A stretch of 64,000 nucleotides of DNA, from assembly GCF_012849215.1 (NCBI RefSeq), contig NZ_CP051682.1, positions 3,596,001 through 3,660,000 on the forward strand, read 5' to 3'. Shown here piece by piece: positions 7,941 through 18,246 of this stretch. Both the position numbers and the translations under genes were made by a program. Numbering within the stretch: position 1 is the stretch's first letter; each line of letters begins with the position of its first letter. The notes below the pieces were generated by a model. That model was not told where the DNA came from. It was given only the letters and a program-made list of their open reading frames with translations, and did no database searches. The DNA comes from Mucilaginibacter robiniae (lineage in GTDB: Bacteria > Bacteroidota > Bacteroidia > Sphingobacteriales > Sphingobacteriaceae).

Positions 7941-10900
7941 GTTAATACCAATTGTGTTTCCTGATTTAAAAGTTGCAGGTGATTGGCTAAAAAGGTATCA
8001 TCAAAAGTGGCGAGATGCTCAAAGTCGCCAGCTAACTTGGCAACTACCTGCAAGCCGGCAGATGTTGCTGTGCCATACAGCTTATGTCCTAGCTGGTTAA
8101 TGCCTTGCAAGTCATGACTTGCAATCAAAGTTTTAATTTGCTGTTGTGTTTGTTTAAGCTGTTCACGGGTTAGCACTAAAACTTCTTTTATTAATTCCTC
8201 ATCGTCACCCACATATTTTTTAAGGGTGTTGATATCAAAATGTGCTTCCGGAATGTTGTCGTCAATGTTTTGATTGGGAACTGGGGTATGAGCTACCATA
8301 AGCCATTTATTTAACGTAATAGCTATGGTATCTTCTACAACTGGCTTTACTACAAAATCGTCCATTCCAGCTTCCATGCAGTTTTCCCGTTCGCTTTTTA
8401 CATTACCAGCCGTAAGTGCAATAATCGGTGTGTTTTTATGCTGTGGCAGCTTTTTTATGGCTTTAGTTGCTTCGTAGCCGTTCATTTCGGGCATTTGTAC
8501 ATCCATGAAAATCAAATCGGCTTTTTGATTTTCGCATACCTTCACAGCCTCCAACCCGTTAGTAGCTTCAATAAGCTGGGCATTAGGGGCAATCCGTTTC
8601 AGAATGGTTTTAGCCAGCAACATATTTACCGGATTATCTTCAGCAATAAGTATAGTTACTTTATCATCGGTTGTGGTAACTGTATCAATATTGTTGACTG
8701 GGGCTTTAACCTGATGATTTTTCTGGTATAAGCGCGATAATGCATTATAAATATCCTGCATTTTAACCGGCTTGGTTATACGCTGGTTTACCTGAAGTTT
8801 TTCACTGCTCTTGATAACGCTTTCATCGTCTGATGAGCTGGACAACAATATTATTGGTTGTTCTTCTTTATTTGCGTAAAAGCTATCCCTGATTTTGGCT
8901 ATCGTTTCCAGACCGTTCATATACGGCATGTGATAATCCATCAAAATTACATCATAACGCTGGCCTGAGGCTAGTAGCTGCAAGGCTTCAAAACCGTTCT
9001 TGGCAGGTGTGCTTTGAATGTTTTTCAGCAGTAGCATCTGCTTTAAAATTTCACGATTGTTATCGTTATCATCAACAATCAAAACCTGTTTTATATTAGC
9101 CGTATCCATCCACTCGATAGGAGCATCCTGTTTGGTTTGCACCTGAATGTCAAAAAAGAAGGTACTGCCAACGCCAGGCGTACTTTGTAGTTGCAGCTTG
9201 CTGTTCATTAAACCCAGCAGCTTATTGGAAATGGTTAATCCTAAGCCGGTACCTCCATATCTTTTGGTTGTTGAGCTATCTTCCTGCGAAAAGGCATCAA
9301 ATATTTTACTTTGCTTGGCCGGTTGTATGCCTATACCCGTATCTCTGACAGCAAATCGTATTACCGACTCATCACCAACACTACGGAGTATTTCAATTTT
9401 TAACTCAATCTCACCCCGTTCGGTAAACTTAGCTGCATTGCTTAATAAATTAATCAGGATCTGCTTTAAGCGAACTGAATCCGTCCAGATAAAGCGTGGC
9501 AGTTGAGGCGCCAGGTTGAGCAGCATTTCCAACCCTTTGTTTTGAACCTGATAAGTGATAATGTCTGTAGCCTGCGCGCTCATTTCGTACAGATCAGATT
9601 GCTCAATATCCAACTCCAGTTTTCCGGCTTCAATTTTTGAGAAATCCAGAATGTCATTAATTATACTCAATAAGGCATTAGCCGACTGGTTTACGATGGA
9701 TAAGTACTGCTGTTGTGTATCAGTTAGCTGAGTTTTAAGCACCAGATCTGTAAACCCGATTACACCATTGAGCGGGGTGCGTATTTCATGGCTCATATTC
9801 GCCAGAAACTCCGATTTGGCTACGCTGGCTGCTTCAGCTTGTACTGTGGCGGCTTTTAGTTCATCTCGTTGCTTAATATGGGCAGTTACATTTTGGGTGA
9901 AGATCATGATGCCACCAATGCTGCCGTCAAACTGGTACCAGGGGCGCATCTCCCAAGATAAGTATGCGTTCTGAGCCATACCTTCCAATAAAATGCAGTC
10001 TTCTTCTTTACGTTCTATAGCTCCGTTTAATATACGTTGATGCCTGGCTTTACCCTCATCGTTAACAAAGGGAAATAACTCGTAGTAGGAATGTCCAATT
10101 ACGGGCTTTCCTTTCAAAAAGTACTCTTCCAGCCAGCGGTTACTAACTGCTATATATTGCATATTGTTATCCAACATGGCAACTGAGGCTGGCGTGTTTT
10201 CTACGAAAGCAGCTAGAATAGCACGAGATTTACTGATTTCCAGTTGTGCTTTCTTTTGCTCATCTATATCCTGAAAAGTACCAAACAATTTTTTAACAAC
10301 ACCATCTTCTATTACACAATTGCCAATAGTGCGTACCCATATTTCCCGACCTTGAGCGTTCACAATTTGTAGGTCTTGATTCCAGGATTTACCTTCTTGT
10401 ATAGCTTCGTTAATGATTGTGATAATTTTATCACTGCTTTCGCCTTCTTTATAGAACTTCAATCCGAGGTTCATAGTCGGTTGAAAATCAGATGGAACAC
10501 CATGAATTTGCTTGGTTACAGAAGTCCAATACACAGTCTGTTTAACTAAATCTACTTCCCACCCGCCAACTTGAGCAACCTCGTTGGTTCTTTCCAGCAT
10601 ATCAGTAGTATGTTTCAGGTTGTTTTCCAGTTCAACCCTTTCTGTAATGTTGGTAGCGTTAGCAATTACATAAGTATATCCATCCGGATTAACAGCTAAT
10701 ACATTGTTGAACATCCATATCTTGGTGTGTCCATCTTTACCAATACTCGGCAACTGCCCTTGTGCACTACCCGTAACCCGAATTTGGTTCAAATAAGCAT
10801 TCAATTGTTCATGCCGCTCGGGTAAAACCAAATCGTAAAGGCTTTTGGTAAGAATTTCTTCAGGTGTGTAGCCTAAAAGAGAGGCCCCAAATTGATTAAA

Positions 10901-11851
10901 CGACAATAAATTACCTTCTAAATCGTGGGTGCACATTAACCCTTGTACATTCTCGAAATAGGCACGTAGTTTATTTTCGCTATCCGCTAATTTCTGCTCT
11001 TTATATATTTGCTCTGTAATGTCACGACCTATGCAAAATAAATTGCCCGTAAGCGGGTCGATAGTAGTAGCCCATTGTATTGTTTTATAATCGCCGCTTT
11101 TGGCTAATGAACGGTGTACACCAATAATAGTGGTTTCACCATTCTGGCCATTATATAAGTTATTTAGACCTTGTTGCGATGCAGCCAAATCATCAGGGTG
11201 AACCAGATGAGCAATAGGATGACTCAAATTATATTCTTCATCCCATCCCAAAACTTTTTCAAAAGCCGGATTGATTTTCCTGAAGTAACCATCTTTACCC
11301 ACAATGCAAATCAAATCATCCGATACACTGAAAAGCTTTTCCAGGTTTCGGAGTTCTTCTTTTTGCTGGCGTTCTATAATCAGCTCCATGACTACCTTAG
11401 CCAGCAAAGCAAGTGATCTGCGTTGTTTAGGATTTAATTCTTGCGGCTTATGGTCAATTACACATAAAGTTCCTAAGGTATACCCCTGATGGTCAATTAA
11501 AGGATAGCCTGCATAAAATTGCAGATTAGAGTCGCCGGTAACCAGTTCGTTATTCTTAAAACGTTCATCTTCCGAAGCATTGGGTACTTCCAACAGGCTA
11601 TCGCCCATGATGGTGTACTGGCAAAAAGCCAATTCTCTGGGTACTTCATCTACATCAAGCCCAACTTTAGATTTAAGCCACAGCCGGTTTTCATCAATAA
11701 GCGATATGAGTGATATAGGGGTATCACAAATCAGCGCTGCTAATTCAGTAATACGATCAAACTCTTCTTCACTCAGCGTATTTAATATGTCGTATTTTTT
11801 AAGAGCTACTAGTCGCTCTTTTTCGTTTTCAGGTATCGGATTTACTGGCAC
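7925..11851 (-). CDS. Large hybrid sensor histidine kinase (GAF-PASx4-HisKA-HATPase-REC-REC-HPt)
   Basis: The 1308-residue protein packs a whole phosphorelay in one chain. Approximate order: GAF (30-165), four PAS repeats (170-655), HisKA with [15 protein letters not shown] (about 690), HATPase with [15 protein letters not shown] and [12 protein letters not shown]1 (VDDND, phospho-acceptor Asp in LMDYHMP), REC2 (EDNPVN, Asp in FMDVQMP, KPV) and a C-terminal HPt with [12 protein letters not shown]. All key phosphorelay residues look intact. There is no membrane segment, so the signal is probably intracellular. The final output regulator is not encoded nearby. The GAF resembles those of the two small GAF-PAS proteins transcribed divergently from 12275, so the proteins may share a signal. 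Confidence 0.92.
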   Translation of the reverse strand: MPVNPIPENEKERLVALKKYDILNTLSEEEFDRITELAALICDTPISLISLIDENRLWLKSKVGLDVDEVPRELAFCQYTIMGDSLLEVPNASEDERFKNNELVTGDSNLQFYAGYPLIDHQGYTLGTLCVIDHKPQELNPKQRRSLALLAKVVMELIIERQQKEELRNLEKLFSVSDDLICIVGKDGYFRKINPAFEKVLGWDEEYNLSHPIAHLVHPDDLAASQQGLNNLYNGQNGETTIIGVHRSLAKSGDYKTIQWATTIDPLTGNLFCIGRDITEQIYKEQKLADSENKLRAYFENVQGLMCTHDLEGNLLSFNQFGASLLGYTPEEILTKSLYDLVLPERHEQLNAYLNQIRVTGSAQGQLPSIGKDGHTKIWMFNNVLAVNPDGYTYVIANATNITERVELENNLKHTTDMLERTNEVAQVGGWEVDLVKQTVYWTSVTKQIHGVPSDFQPTMNLGLKFYKEGESSDKIITIINEAIQEGKSWNQDLQIVNAQGREIWVRTIGNCVIEDGVVKKLFGTFQDIDEQKKAQLEISKSRAILAAFVENTPASVAMLDNNMQYIAVSNRWLEEYFLKGKPVIGHSYYELFPFVNDEGKARHQRILNGAIERKEEDCILLEGMAQNAYLSWEMRPWYQFDGSIGGIMIFTQNVTAHIKQRDELKAATVQAEAASVAKSEFLANMSHEIRTPLNGVIGFTDLVLKTQLTDTQQQYLSIVNQSANALLSIINDILDFSKIEAGKLELDIEQSDLYEMSAQATDIITYQVQNKGLEMLLNLAPQLPRFIWTDSVRLKQILINLLSNAAKFTERGEIELKIEILRSVGDESVIRFAVRDTGIGIQPAKQSKIFDAFSQEDSSTTKRYGGTGLGLTISNKLLGLMNSKLQLQSTPGVGSTFFFDIQVQTKQDAPIEWMDTANIKQVLIVDDNDNNREILKQMLLLKNIQSTPAKNGFEALQLLASGQRYDVILMDYHMPYMNGLETIAKIRDSFYANKEEQPIILLSSSSDDESVIKSSEKLQVNQRITKPVKMQDIYNALSRLYQKNHQVKAPVNNIDTVTTTDDKVTILIAEDNPVNMLLAKTILKRIAPNAQLIEATNGLEAVKVCENQKADLIFMDVQMPEMNGYEATKAIKKLPQHKNTPIIALTAGNVKSERENCMEAGMDDFVVKPVVEDTIAITLNKWLMVAHTPVPNQNIDDNIPEAHFDINTLKKYVGDDEELIKEVLVLTREQLKQTQQQIKTLIASHDLQGINQLGHKLYGTATSAGLQVVAKLAGDFEHLATFDDTFLANHLQLLNQETQLVLTLTDQ

Positions 11852-12274
11852 AGCAAGATATAGGTTATCGTAATATATACAGTATCAAAATGCTATTGTA
11901 AGCTATAAATTAGCTTAACTAAACTGCAATTCTGCTTATATCAGGTTAATTGAAGTAGATGATTATTCTGCAATTCTCCGGTGTTTACGAAAGAATAGCT
12001 TTAAAAGATGCAAGTTATATTAGTTGTAGTTAAATTTTTTTGTGGTGGATTCGGCTTATATAACTGCTTCATAAGCAAGGTGTGTTGGTAGGTTTTTCTA
12101 TATATAAATTTTCACAAGAATTATCCAAGTTATTATAGGTTTTAAGCTTTGTTTAATAACGTTAATCGTGAATTAAGTTATACTATTTGATATAACGTTT
12201 TTAGGTGCAGGTTCGTAAAACCAAGTTATATCGCCACAATTGCCTGATCGGAATGATTGCGGGTGAAATAAACT
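11852..12274. other. Divergent intergenic region
   Basis: This 423-base AT-rich spacer lies between the divergently transcribed hybrid kinase and the first GAF-PAS gene and should hold both promoters. It contains AACGTT palindromes near 12159 and 12195, but neither extends into a convincing operator. I see no ORF or RNA gene in it. Confidence 0.5.
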
Positions 12275-13369
12275 ATGCCCCAAAGAGAACTTGAGCGACT
12301 TCGGACCGTTAACCGATTTTTAAAACTGGAAATCAGCAAAGAAAAGGAGCTGCAAGAAATTGTAGAACATGCAGCGCAAATATGCGGAGCTTCTATTGCC
12401 ATGATTACCTTTATGGATGAAGAAGCGCAATACGTAAAGTTTAAAATAGGGACGCAAATTGAGCAACTGGAAACTAAAACTTCTTTTTGCCAGCACACTA
12501 TTAAACAAGACAAGATTTTTGTGGTACCTAATGCTACTAAAGATACGCGGTTTGCAAGCAATCCTTATGTTGTTCAAGGTCCACAGGTTCGCTTTTATGC
12601 CGGTTCACCATTAACTACACAGGATGGGTTTAACCTGGGTACTTTGTGTGTGTACGATGGTAGCCCCAAACAGTTAGATCCTATTCAGGAGCAAATTTTA
12701 CAAAGTCTGTCTAAGCAGGTAATTCATATTCTGGAATTTGAAGAAAGTTTACAGCTGCTCAAAGATCAGTTTGTTAAATCCCGCCTGGAAGAAACCAAAT
12801 TGCGTTCGTATTTTGAAAGTTCCAGTTCATGCCATTTGCTTCTGGATACCCAATTGCGGGTAATATCTTTTAACAAAGCACTATCTGATATCATGTCGAA
12901 TACCTATGGTATACCATTTGGCGTAGGTATGAACGTAACTGATTGCATACATCCGGGTTTTGTTGAGGAGTTTCTGAGAAACTATCACAAAGCGCTAAAC
13001 GGCGAATCAGTTTTTTCTGATACTTATATTGAGTCTCCCCAAGGTAGTAGTTGCTGGAGTATTTCTTATGAGCCGGCCCGTGATCAGCAAGGAGAAACAA
13101 TTGGCGTTGCTTATAATGCAACAGATATTACCGAGCAAATAGAGCAAAAAAAGCAGCTAAATGCTCAAAATGAATCGCTCAGGCAAATTGATCATATCCA
13201 GTCTAATGAATTGCGAGAGCCAATTAATTCAGTCATCCATTTAATGGATAATATTAAAGAGCAAGATTGCTTTGACACAGTTGTGGAGTTGATGCTTTTG
13301 GAAAGAACAGTAAAAGAGTTAAAAGACAAAAGTAACGGCATACTGAATTTTTCGGTAGTCAGTACATAA
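12275..13369 (+). CDS. GAF-PAS protein with degenerate HisKA-like tail (copy 1)
   Basis: The 364-residue protein starts with a helix and a GAF domain (about 20-160, with FCQHTIKQD and VRFYAGSPLTTQDGFNLGTLCVYD). A coiled linker and a PAS domain (about 175-290, ending YNATDITEQIEQKK) follow. The last 65 residues resemble the first helix of HisKA (IQSNELREPINSVIHLMD). The phospho-accepting His is replaced by Asn311, and no ATPase domain follows. It therefore cannot autophosphorylate and is probably a sensory adaptor or dimerisation partner. It shares its architecture and full length with the next gene, 134 bases downstream, so the two arose by tandem duplication. The GAF also resembles that of the divergent hybrid kinase. 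Confidence 0.8.
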   Translation: MPQRELERLRTVNRFLKLEISKEKELQEIVEHAAQICGASIAMITFMDEEAQYVKFKIGTQIEQLETKTSFCQHTIKQDKIFVVPNATKDTRFASNPYVVQGPQVRFYAGSPLTTQDGFNLGTLCVYDGSPKQLDPIQEQILQSLSKQVIHILEFEESLQLLKDQFVKSRLEETKLRSYFESSSSCHLLLDTQLRVISFNKALSDIMSNTYGIPFGVGMNVTDCIHPGFVEEFLRNYHKALNGESVFSDTYIESPQGSSCWSISYEPARDQQGETIGVAYNATDITEQIEQKKQLNAQNESLRQIDHIQSNELREPINSVIHLMDNIKEQDCFDTVVELMLLERTVKELKDKSNGILNFSVVST

Positions 13370-13503
13370 TAAGTGTTTTACACCACGTCAGTATGTCTTA
13401 TTAAGTAATTATAAATACTTACTACAGCGTAAAAGCTACAGATAACATACCTGAAAACACTGCTTAGTTATTATAAAGTATATCGTTACACCTAAACACT
13501 TTT

Positions 13504-14598
13504 ATGTTGCAACAAGAAATTGAGCGCCAGGAGGCTGTTAATCGCCTGTTAAAACTTCAAATAAGTAAGGAGCAGGAACTACAATCGATAGTTAAGTTGG
13601 CTGCCGAGATTTGCGGTACACCAACAGCATTAATTACGCTGATTGATGAAAATACACAGTATATACGTTTTAAGCAAGCATTTGATTTTGATACAACGCC
13701 GCGGCAAGATGCGTTTTGTAATCATGTAATCAAACATGATGCTGTTATGGTGGTACCTGATGCGTACCAAGACGAGCGTTTTCAAAATAATCCTTTGGTA
13801 ACAGGTAATCCGAATATCCGCTTTTATGCCGGAGCTCCTTTAAGCACAAAAGATGGGTACAATTTGGGGAGTTTATGTGTAATAGATCAAGTTCCCAGAG
13901 ATTTGACAATCGATCAGCAGCAAATGCTGAAAATTCTTTCTAAGCAAGCTATTCAAGTGCTGGAGTTTGAAGCCAGTATTCAGGTATTAAAAGACCAGTT
14001 TGAACAGGCAAAAAGCATGGAGATGAAAATGCGTGCTTTTTTTGAAAGTTCGGCCTCCAGCCACTTGTTGTTGGATAAGGAGTATCGTGTGCTGACTTTT
14101 AACAAAGCACTTAAAGATTTTATCAAGAAGGCTTATGATGTAGAGCTTGAGGTAGGCATAAGCGTTCATCAATTTGTAGAAGAAGCTTACATTGCAGATT
14201 TTATTGGTTTTTGTAATGTAGCCTTAGCTGGTAGAACAATCAGACACGAGCACTTACTCAAGATTGCAGAACGCGCTATATGGTGCAGAATTACTTATGA
14301 GCCTGCCCGCAATTCAGATGGCGAAATTGTAGGCGTATCTTATAACGCTAGGGATATTACAGAGCGTGTTGAAAATGAACAAGCTTCTCAAGCGCACAAA
14401 GCCTCATTAAACCGCATTGCTTTTATACAATCTCACGAGTTACGCCGGCCTGTAGCTACCATTAAAGGGTTGCTGGATTTGTTGGAAATGGATGGTCACG
14501 TAGATCAAATTGCAGAATTGAGTTTGATGAAGAAGTCGGTAAATGACATTGATCGTAAAATCAACCAGATTGTTAATTATACCACAGCTTTAGTCTGA
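13504..14598 (+). CDS. GAF-PAS protein with HisKA-like tail, no ATPase domain (copy 2)
   Basis: This is a second 364-residue protein similar to its upstream neighbour end to end: GAF (FCNHVIKHD, IRFYAGAPLSTKDGYNLGSLCVID), PAS (ending YNARDITERVENEQ) and a C-terminal HisKA-like helix. Here the histidine is kept (QSHELRRPVATIKG, His311), but the protein ends before any HATPase. The retained His could be phosphorylated in trans by another kinase such as the adjacent hybrid kinase, or may be vestigial. Its stop codon abuts the stop of the permease gene on the other strand, with no spacer. Function as a partner in local signalling is inference. Confidence 0.8.
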   Translation: MLQQEIERQEAVNRLLKLQISKEQELQSIVKLAAEICGTPTALITLIDENTQYIRFKQAFDFDTTPRQDAFCNHVIKHDAVMVVPDAYQDERFQNNPLVTGNPNIRFYAGAPLSTKDGYNLGSLCVIDQVPRDLTIDQQQMLKILSKQAIQVLEFEASIQVLKDQFEQAKSMEMKMRAFFESSASSHLLLDKEYRVLTFNKALKDFIKKAYDVELEVGISVHQFVEEAYIADFIGFCNVALAGRTIRHEHLLKIAERAIWCRITYEPARNSDGEIVGVSYNARDITERVENEQASQAHKASLNRIAFIQSHELRRPVATIKGLLDLLEMDGHVDQIAELSLMKKSVNDIDRKINQIVNYTTALV

Positions 14599-15954
14599 TT
14601 AATAGAGATCATCTACCTTCCGGTTGCGGATAGGTGTAGGTTTCTGACGCAGCTTAGTGAAAAAATAGATGATAAGACCCATAATAAATGCACATAGGCA
14701 AATTAATGCGGCAAATGGGTGTTCAATAAAAATAACTACCGTTACAAACCAGTAGCATATAATAAAAAGCAATGGTATCCATGGGTACCATTTTATACGA
14801 TAAACATTACTAGCATCCGTATTTCTACGTTTTTTTCTTAAAATAAAAATACAAAGGGCCGCCATTGATAAGCCTATGGTATCGAAAAACATAACATAGC
14901 TTAATACATTTTGAAATGAGTTTACAAAAAACAATATCAAGAGAACGGCTGCAACAAAAAAGCTCAGACTAAATTCTTGTACCTGGGTACGTGGGTTAAC
15001 GCGCTTAAACAAGGAGGGGAGTATACCTTCTTCGGCCATAGCATAGTAAACCCGTGGGTTGGCCATTATGTTAACGTTAATATAAGCTAACACCGAAGCA
15101 AACATTAATACAGAAACCACTTTATAGCCCACCGAGCCTAAAATAATTCCGGCCAATGTGGCTGCCAGCGCGGGTTGGTGTTGAAGCCCATTAATGCCTA
15201 ATACCGAATAGTAAGCAAAGTTGATGAGCAAATACAAAGTTATCACCACCAGCATACCGGCAAAAATCGATTTTGGAATATTGGTTCTGGCGTTTATAAT
15301 ATCCCCACCAAAATTGATAGTTTGCTGATAGCCGCCATAGGTAAAGAAAATAGCTACCAAGCTTAGTCCGAAAGCACTAATACTATTTACAGAAGATGAG
15401 GTATGGAGTATGGTATGATCTGGAACTGTATTGCTTTTAAAAACAGCTGTACATAACAGTAAAATCAGGCTTATTTTAAATATGATGAGTACGCTTTGTG
15501 TCCGGGCGCTGGTTTTTACCCCCAAAAAGTTTACAACATAGAGGATTAGTACCGAGGTAATAGTTGTTAACTTGATACCTAGTTCATTTTGCAATGCAGC
15601 AGGCATAATAATCGGGTTTATATACTGCGCTCCAATAAGAGCAACTGCTGCTACCGATGCTGCATTACTTAATACCAGTATCCAGTTAATCATGAAAGCA
15701 AATGCCGGATGGAAGCAGTAGGAAAAAACTTTATAAAAGCCGCCGGTGGTAGGATACTCCGAACCTATTTCGGCAAAGGTAAGGGCACCGCAAAAGCTTA
15801 CCAAGCCGCCAATTAGCCAAGCTGCAAAATATAAACTGGGTTGCCTTAAATATTGAGCTACCTGCCCGGGGGTGGCAAAAATACCCATCCCGATAACTAA
15901 GCTGATAACAATCATTGATAAGTCAAACCGGTTAAGCCTGGGCGAAATACTCAT
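14599..15954 (-). CDS. APC-superfamily amino acid permease
   Basis: The 451-residue integral membrane protein has about 12 hydrophobic segments. Its first helix carries the APC substrate-binding signature (ISLVIGMGIFATPGQVA), followed by LTFAEIGSEYPTTGGFYKVFSYCF. These are typical of the LAT/YfnA-like amino acid or polyamine permeases of the inner membrane. The hydrophilic C-terminal tail is basic. Substrate cannot be read from the sequence. It is a single-gene unit transcribed away from the LacI-type regulator, sharing a spacer of about 237 bases. Confidence 0.88.
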   Translation of the reverse strand: MSISPRLNRFDLSMIVISLVIGMGIFATPGQVAQYLRQPSLYFAAWLIGGLVSFCGALTFAEIGSEYPTTGGFYKVFSYCFHPAFAFMINWILVLSNAASVAAVALIGAQYINPIIMPAALQNELGIKLTTITSVLILYVVNFLGVKTSARTQSVLIIFKISLILLLCTAVFKSNTVPDHTILHTSSSVNSISAFGLSLVAIFFTYGGYQQTINFGGDIINARTNIPKSIFAGMLVVITLYLLINFAYYSVLGINGLQHQPALAATLAGIILGSVGYKVVSVLMFASVLAYINVNIMANPRVYYAMAEEGILPSLFKRVNPRTQVQEFSLSFFVAAVLLILFFVNSFQNVLSYVMFFDTIGLSMAALCIFILRKKRRNTDASNVYRIKWYPWIPLLFIICYWFVTVVIFIEHPFAALICLCAFIMGLIIYFFTKLRQKPTPIRNRKVDDLY

Positions 15955-16191
15955 GAATTATAATTCAGATAAAGCAATTATTCCCAATAATGGGTATCAG
16001 TTATAGTCAAGTGTAAGTATATATGCTTTAATTGAATAACGCAACATTAATTTAATGGTCTTAACACATTATTCTATATGATTATTTACTATCCAAGCTT
16101 TAAATATTATAAATTTACCTACAATAAATAACTTGATACAAGAGTTATAAAAGCTTCTATATACCTGTAAAGGTTTTTCAACCGACCTGAA

Positions 16192-17220
16192 ATGACAAAA
16201 AAGAAAATATCCATAAAAGATATTGCAAAACTCACCAATACTTCCATTACAACGGTATCATTTGTATTAAATGGAAAAGGACGTACCAGTAAAGATGTTG
16301 CTAAACTGATATTAGATACTGCCCATGAAAATGGGTATGAGCCTAACCGTATGGCTGTTGGCCTGCGTACCGGAGTATCTAAAGTTATAGGTTTGTTGGT
16401 TGAAAATATTGGTGGTCCGTTTTTTGGCGAAGTAGCTAAGGTAATTGAAGAAGAAGCTGAAAAGTTAGGTTACAGTATTATTTATTGCAGTACCAACAAT
16501 AGCCTTCAAAAGGGAAGAAATATCATAAAGATGCTTTCGCATCAGGCGGTAGATGGTTATATTATAACACCTTTGAAAGGGTTAGAAAAGGATATCCAAA
16601 ACATTATAGCTAATGGTAAGCCTGTAGTTTTAATTGATGGCTATTTCCCCAAATTAGATATTCCACATGTGTTGGTTGATAACGCTACCAGCGTCTATAA
16701 TGCTATTGACTATCTAATTAAAGCAGGTTACCGTAAAATAGGTTTTGTAACGGCCGATCTGGATCTGGTACAGTTGCATGATCGCATGAATGGTTATAAA
16801 GAAGCTTTAATCGATCATGGTATTAAAGTAGATAACAAACTTATTTTTAAACTACCGTTTGATCAGCCTAAGGCCACATCAGTAATGGCCATGAAAGGGT
16901 TTTTGAAACAGTATAAACAGATGGATGCTGTTTTTTTCTCTGCCAATTATTTAGGTACCATGGGTTTGGAGTGTATTAAAGAACTTGACTTGAGCATACC
17001 ACAAGACATAGCCGTTGTAAGTTTTGATGATACAGAGGTGTTTAGTTTGTACCCACCGGGCATAACAGCCGTTCAGCAGCCCGTTCATGAAATAGCCAAG
17101 TCAGCTATTGATATCTTAATGGCCCAGCTTAGTGACAAAAATTTAGATATGTCAGATACCAAGCTCCATATTCCTGCAAAACTGATAGAACGTAGTTCTA
17201 CCACACCTAAAAATACTTGA
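16192..17220 (+). CDS. LacI-family transcriptional regulator
   Basis: The 342-residue protein has an N-terminal LacI helix-turn-helix (ISIKDIAKLTNTSITTVSFVLNGKG) and hinge region (NRMAVGLRTGVSKVIGLLV). A periplasmic-binding-protein-like effector domain follows, with VVSFDDTEVFSLYPPGITAVQQP near the end. LacI regulators normally bind palindromes with a central CG and release on binding a sugar. Exactly such palindromes (TAAAACGTTTTA) occur ahead of the next operon and ahead of susC, but not ahead of this gene itself. It is thus the likely regulator of the GH92/Sus locus. The inducer is unknown; mannose or a mannooligosaccharide is a guess from the target genes. Confidence 0.93.
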   Translation: MTKKKISIKDIAKLTNTSITTVSFVLNGKGRTSKDVAKLILDTAHENGYEPNRMAVGLRTGVSKVIGLLVENIGGPFFGEVAKVIEEEAEKLGYSIIYCSTNNSLQKGRNIIKMLSHQAVDGYIITPLKGLEKDIQNIIANGKPVVLIDGYFPKLDIPHVLVDNATSVYNAIDYLIKAGYRKIGFVTADLDLVQLHDRMNGYKEALIDHGIKVDNKLIFKLPFDQPKATSVMAMKGFLKQYKQMDAVFFSANYLGTMGLECIKELDLSIPQDIAVVSFDDTEVFSLYPPGITAVQQPVHEIAKSAIDILMAQLSDKNLDMSDTKLHIPAKLIERSSTTPKNT

Positions 17221-17554
17221 TTTAAAGGCTGATCACATTTATCAATCAGCAATGATGTATAAATGTGAATTGTAAAGGTGTGGAATAAACGGATAACCAT
17301 TTAAAGTAAATCATACTTTCTCAGAGTCAGGTTTATACACATAAAGCTATTACGTGTTTGTTGTTTTATAATAAATTTTGATAAAACGTTTTACTAAACT
17401 ATTTTTACAGTCGTCGCATAAGTTCATAAACTGATCGCATAAATTTTTGAAACAATTTTTAATATCGCAAAGAGCAATCGAGCGAAATATGCCAGCTTTA
17501 TGTACTCACAATTAGTAAATTTTTGTATAAACTATATAATCCCAATATAATTTC
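17221..17554. other. Spacer between lacI-type gene and protease/GH92 operon
   Basis: This 334-base AT-rich spacer contains a 10-bp inverted repeat just after the regulator gene (17233-17242 and 17259-17268, possible terminator) and the operator-like palindrome at 17382-17393. The promoter of the downstream operon should lie in the last 150 bases. I see no gene. Confidence 0.55.
17382..17393. promoter_or_regulatory. Candidate LacI-type operator O1
   Basis: A perfect 12-bp palindrome TAAAACGTTTTA with central CG lies about 160 bases before the metallopeptidase gene. The same sequence occurs twice ahead of susC. Similarity to LacI-family sites and the adjacent lacI-type gene support an operator role. 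Confidence 0.7.
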
Positions 17555-18223
17555 ATGAAAAAAGTAATTTTTCTAAGCTTAGTATTGTCGTTAGTTTACC
17601 GTTCAGGTAATGCACAAACTACAGAAGTGTTTAAAAAAAAGGGGTACACCTTAACTGTTATTAACCAAGATGCTACCTTTAGTCCCGAACTGAAAGCGAA
17701 GTTAATTAGTACCTTTTGGAAAGTATATCCAGAACTGGAAAAAGAGTACAATTCAAAAACTTCTAAAAAGGTAACCTTCGTAATTGACACCGCTTACCGC
17801 GGAGTAGCTGCAACGGATAACGGTAGAGTTGCTTTTAGTGCGAAGTATATGAGCACTCATCCGCAAGATATTGATGTAGTAACGCATGAAGTTATGCACA
17901 TTGTACAAGATTACGGTGAAACTACCGGGCCAGGCTGGCTTACTGAAGGTATTGCCGATTATGCACGTTACAAATTTGGTGTAAATAATGAAGGTGCTAA
18001 ATGGGCTTTGCCAGCCTACAAAGCCGGTCAAAGCTATGAAAATAGCTATCGTATTACCGCCCGTTTTTTAGCATGGATAGAAGCTAAAATAAAACCAGGT
18101 GCTGTAAAAGCATTCGATAAACAAATGCGTAATCATACCTTTACCGATAATACCTGGAAAGAGGTAACCGGGAAAACTTTAAACGAACTTTGGGCAGATT
18201 ACACAGCTAATCCTGCTCTGTAA
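17555..18223 (+). CDS. Secreted basic-secretory-protein-type metallopeptidase
   Basis: The 222-residue protein has a signal peptide (about residues 1-20, ending GNAQ). The mature domain matches the basic secretory protein family (PF04450-like), with zinc motif HEVMH (His111, Glu112, His115) in THEVMHIVQDYG. WLTEGIADYARYKFG follows, likely contributing further active-site residues. Such proteins are predicted secreted zinc proteases. It is the first gene of an operon with two GH92 alpha-mannosidases (23-base gap to the next), downstream of a candidate LacI operator. A protease acting together with N-glycan mannosidases on glycoproteins is a reasonable inference. Confidence 0.85.
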   Translation: MKKVIFLSLVLSLVYRSGNAQTTEVFKKKGYTLTVINQDATFSPELKAKLISTFWKVYPELEKEYNSKTSKKVTFVIDTAYRGVAATDNGRVAFSAKYMSTHPQDIDVVTHEVMHIVQDYGETTGPGWLTEGIADYARYKFGVNNEGAKWALPAYKAGQSYENSYRITARFLAWIEAKIKPGAVKAFDKQMRNHTFTDNTWKEVTGKTLNELWADYTANPAL

Positions 18224-18246
18224 CCATACAGCTAATTACGCTATTC

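Noticed and set aside
12150..12200. AACGTT motifs as further LacI operators
   Set aside because: Only the 6-base core matches; the flanks do not fit the TAAAACGTTTTA palindrome and the genes are signalling proteins.
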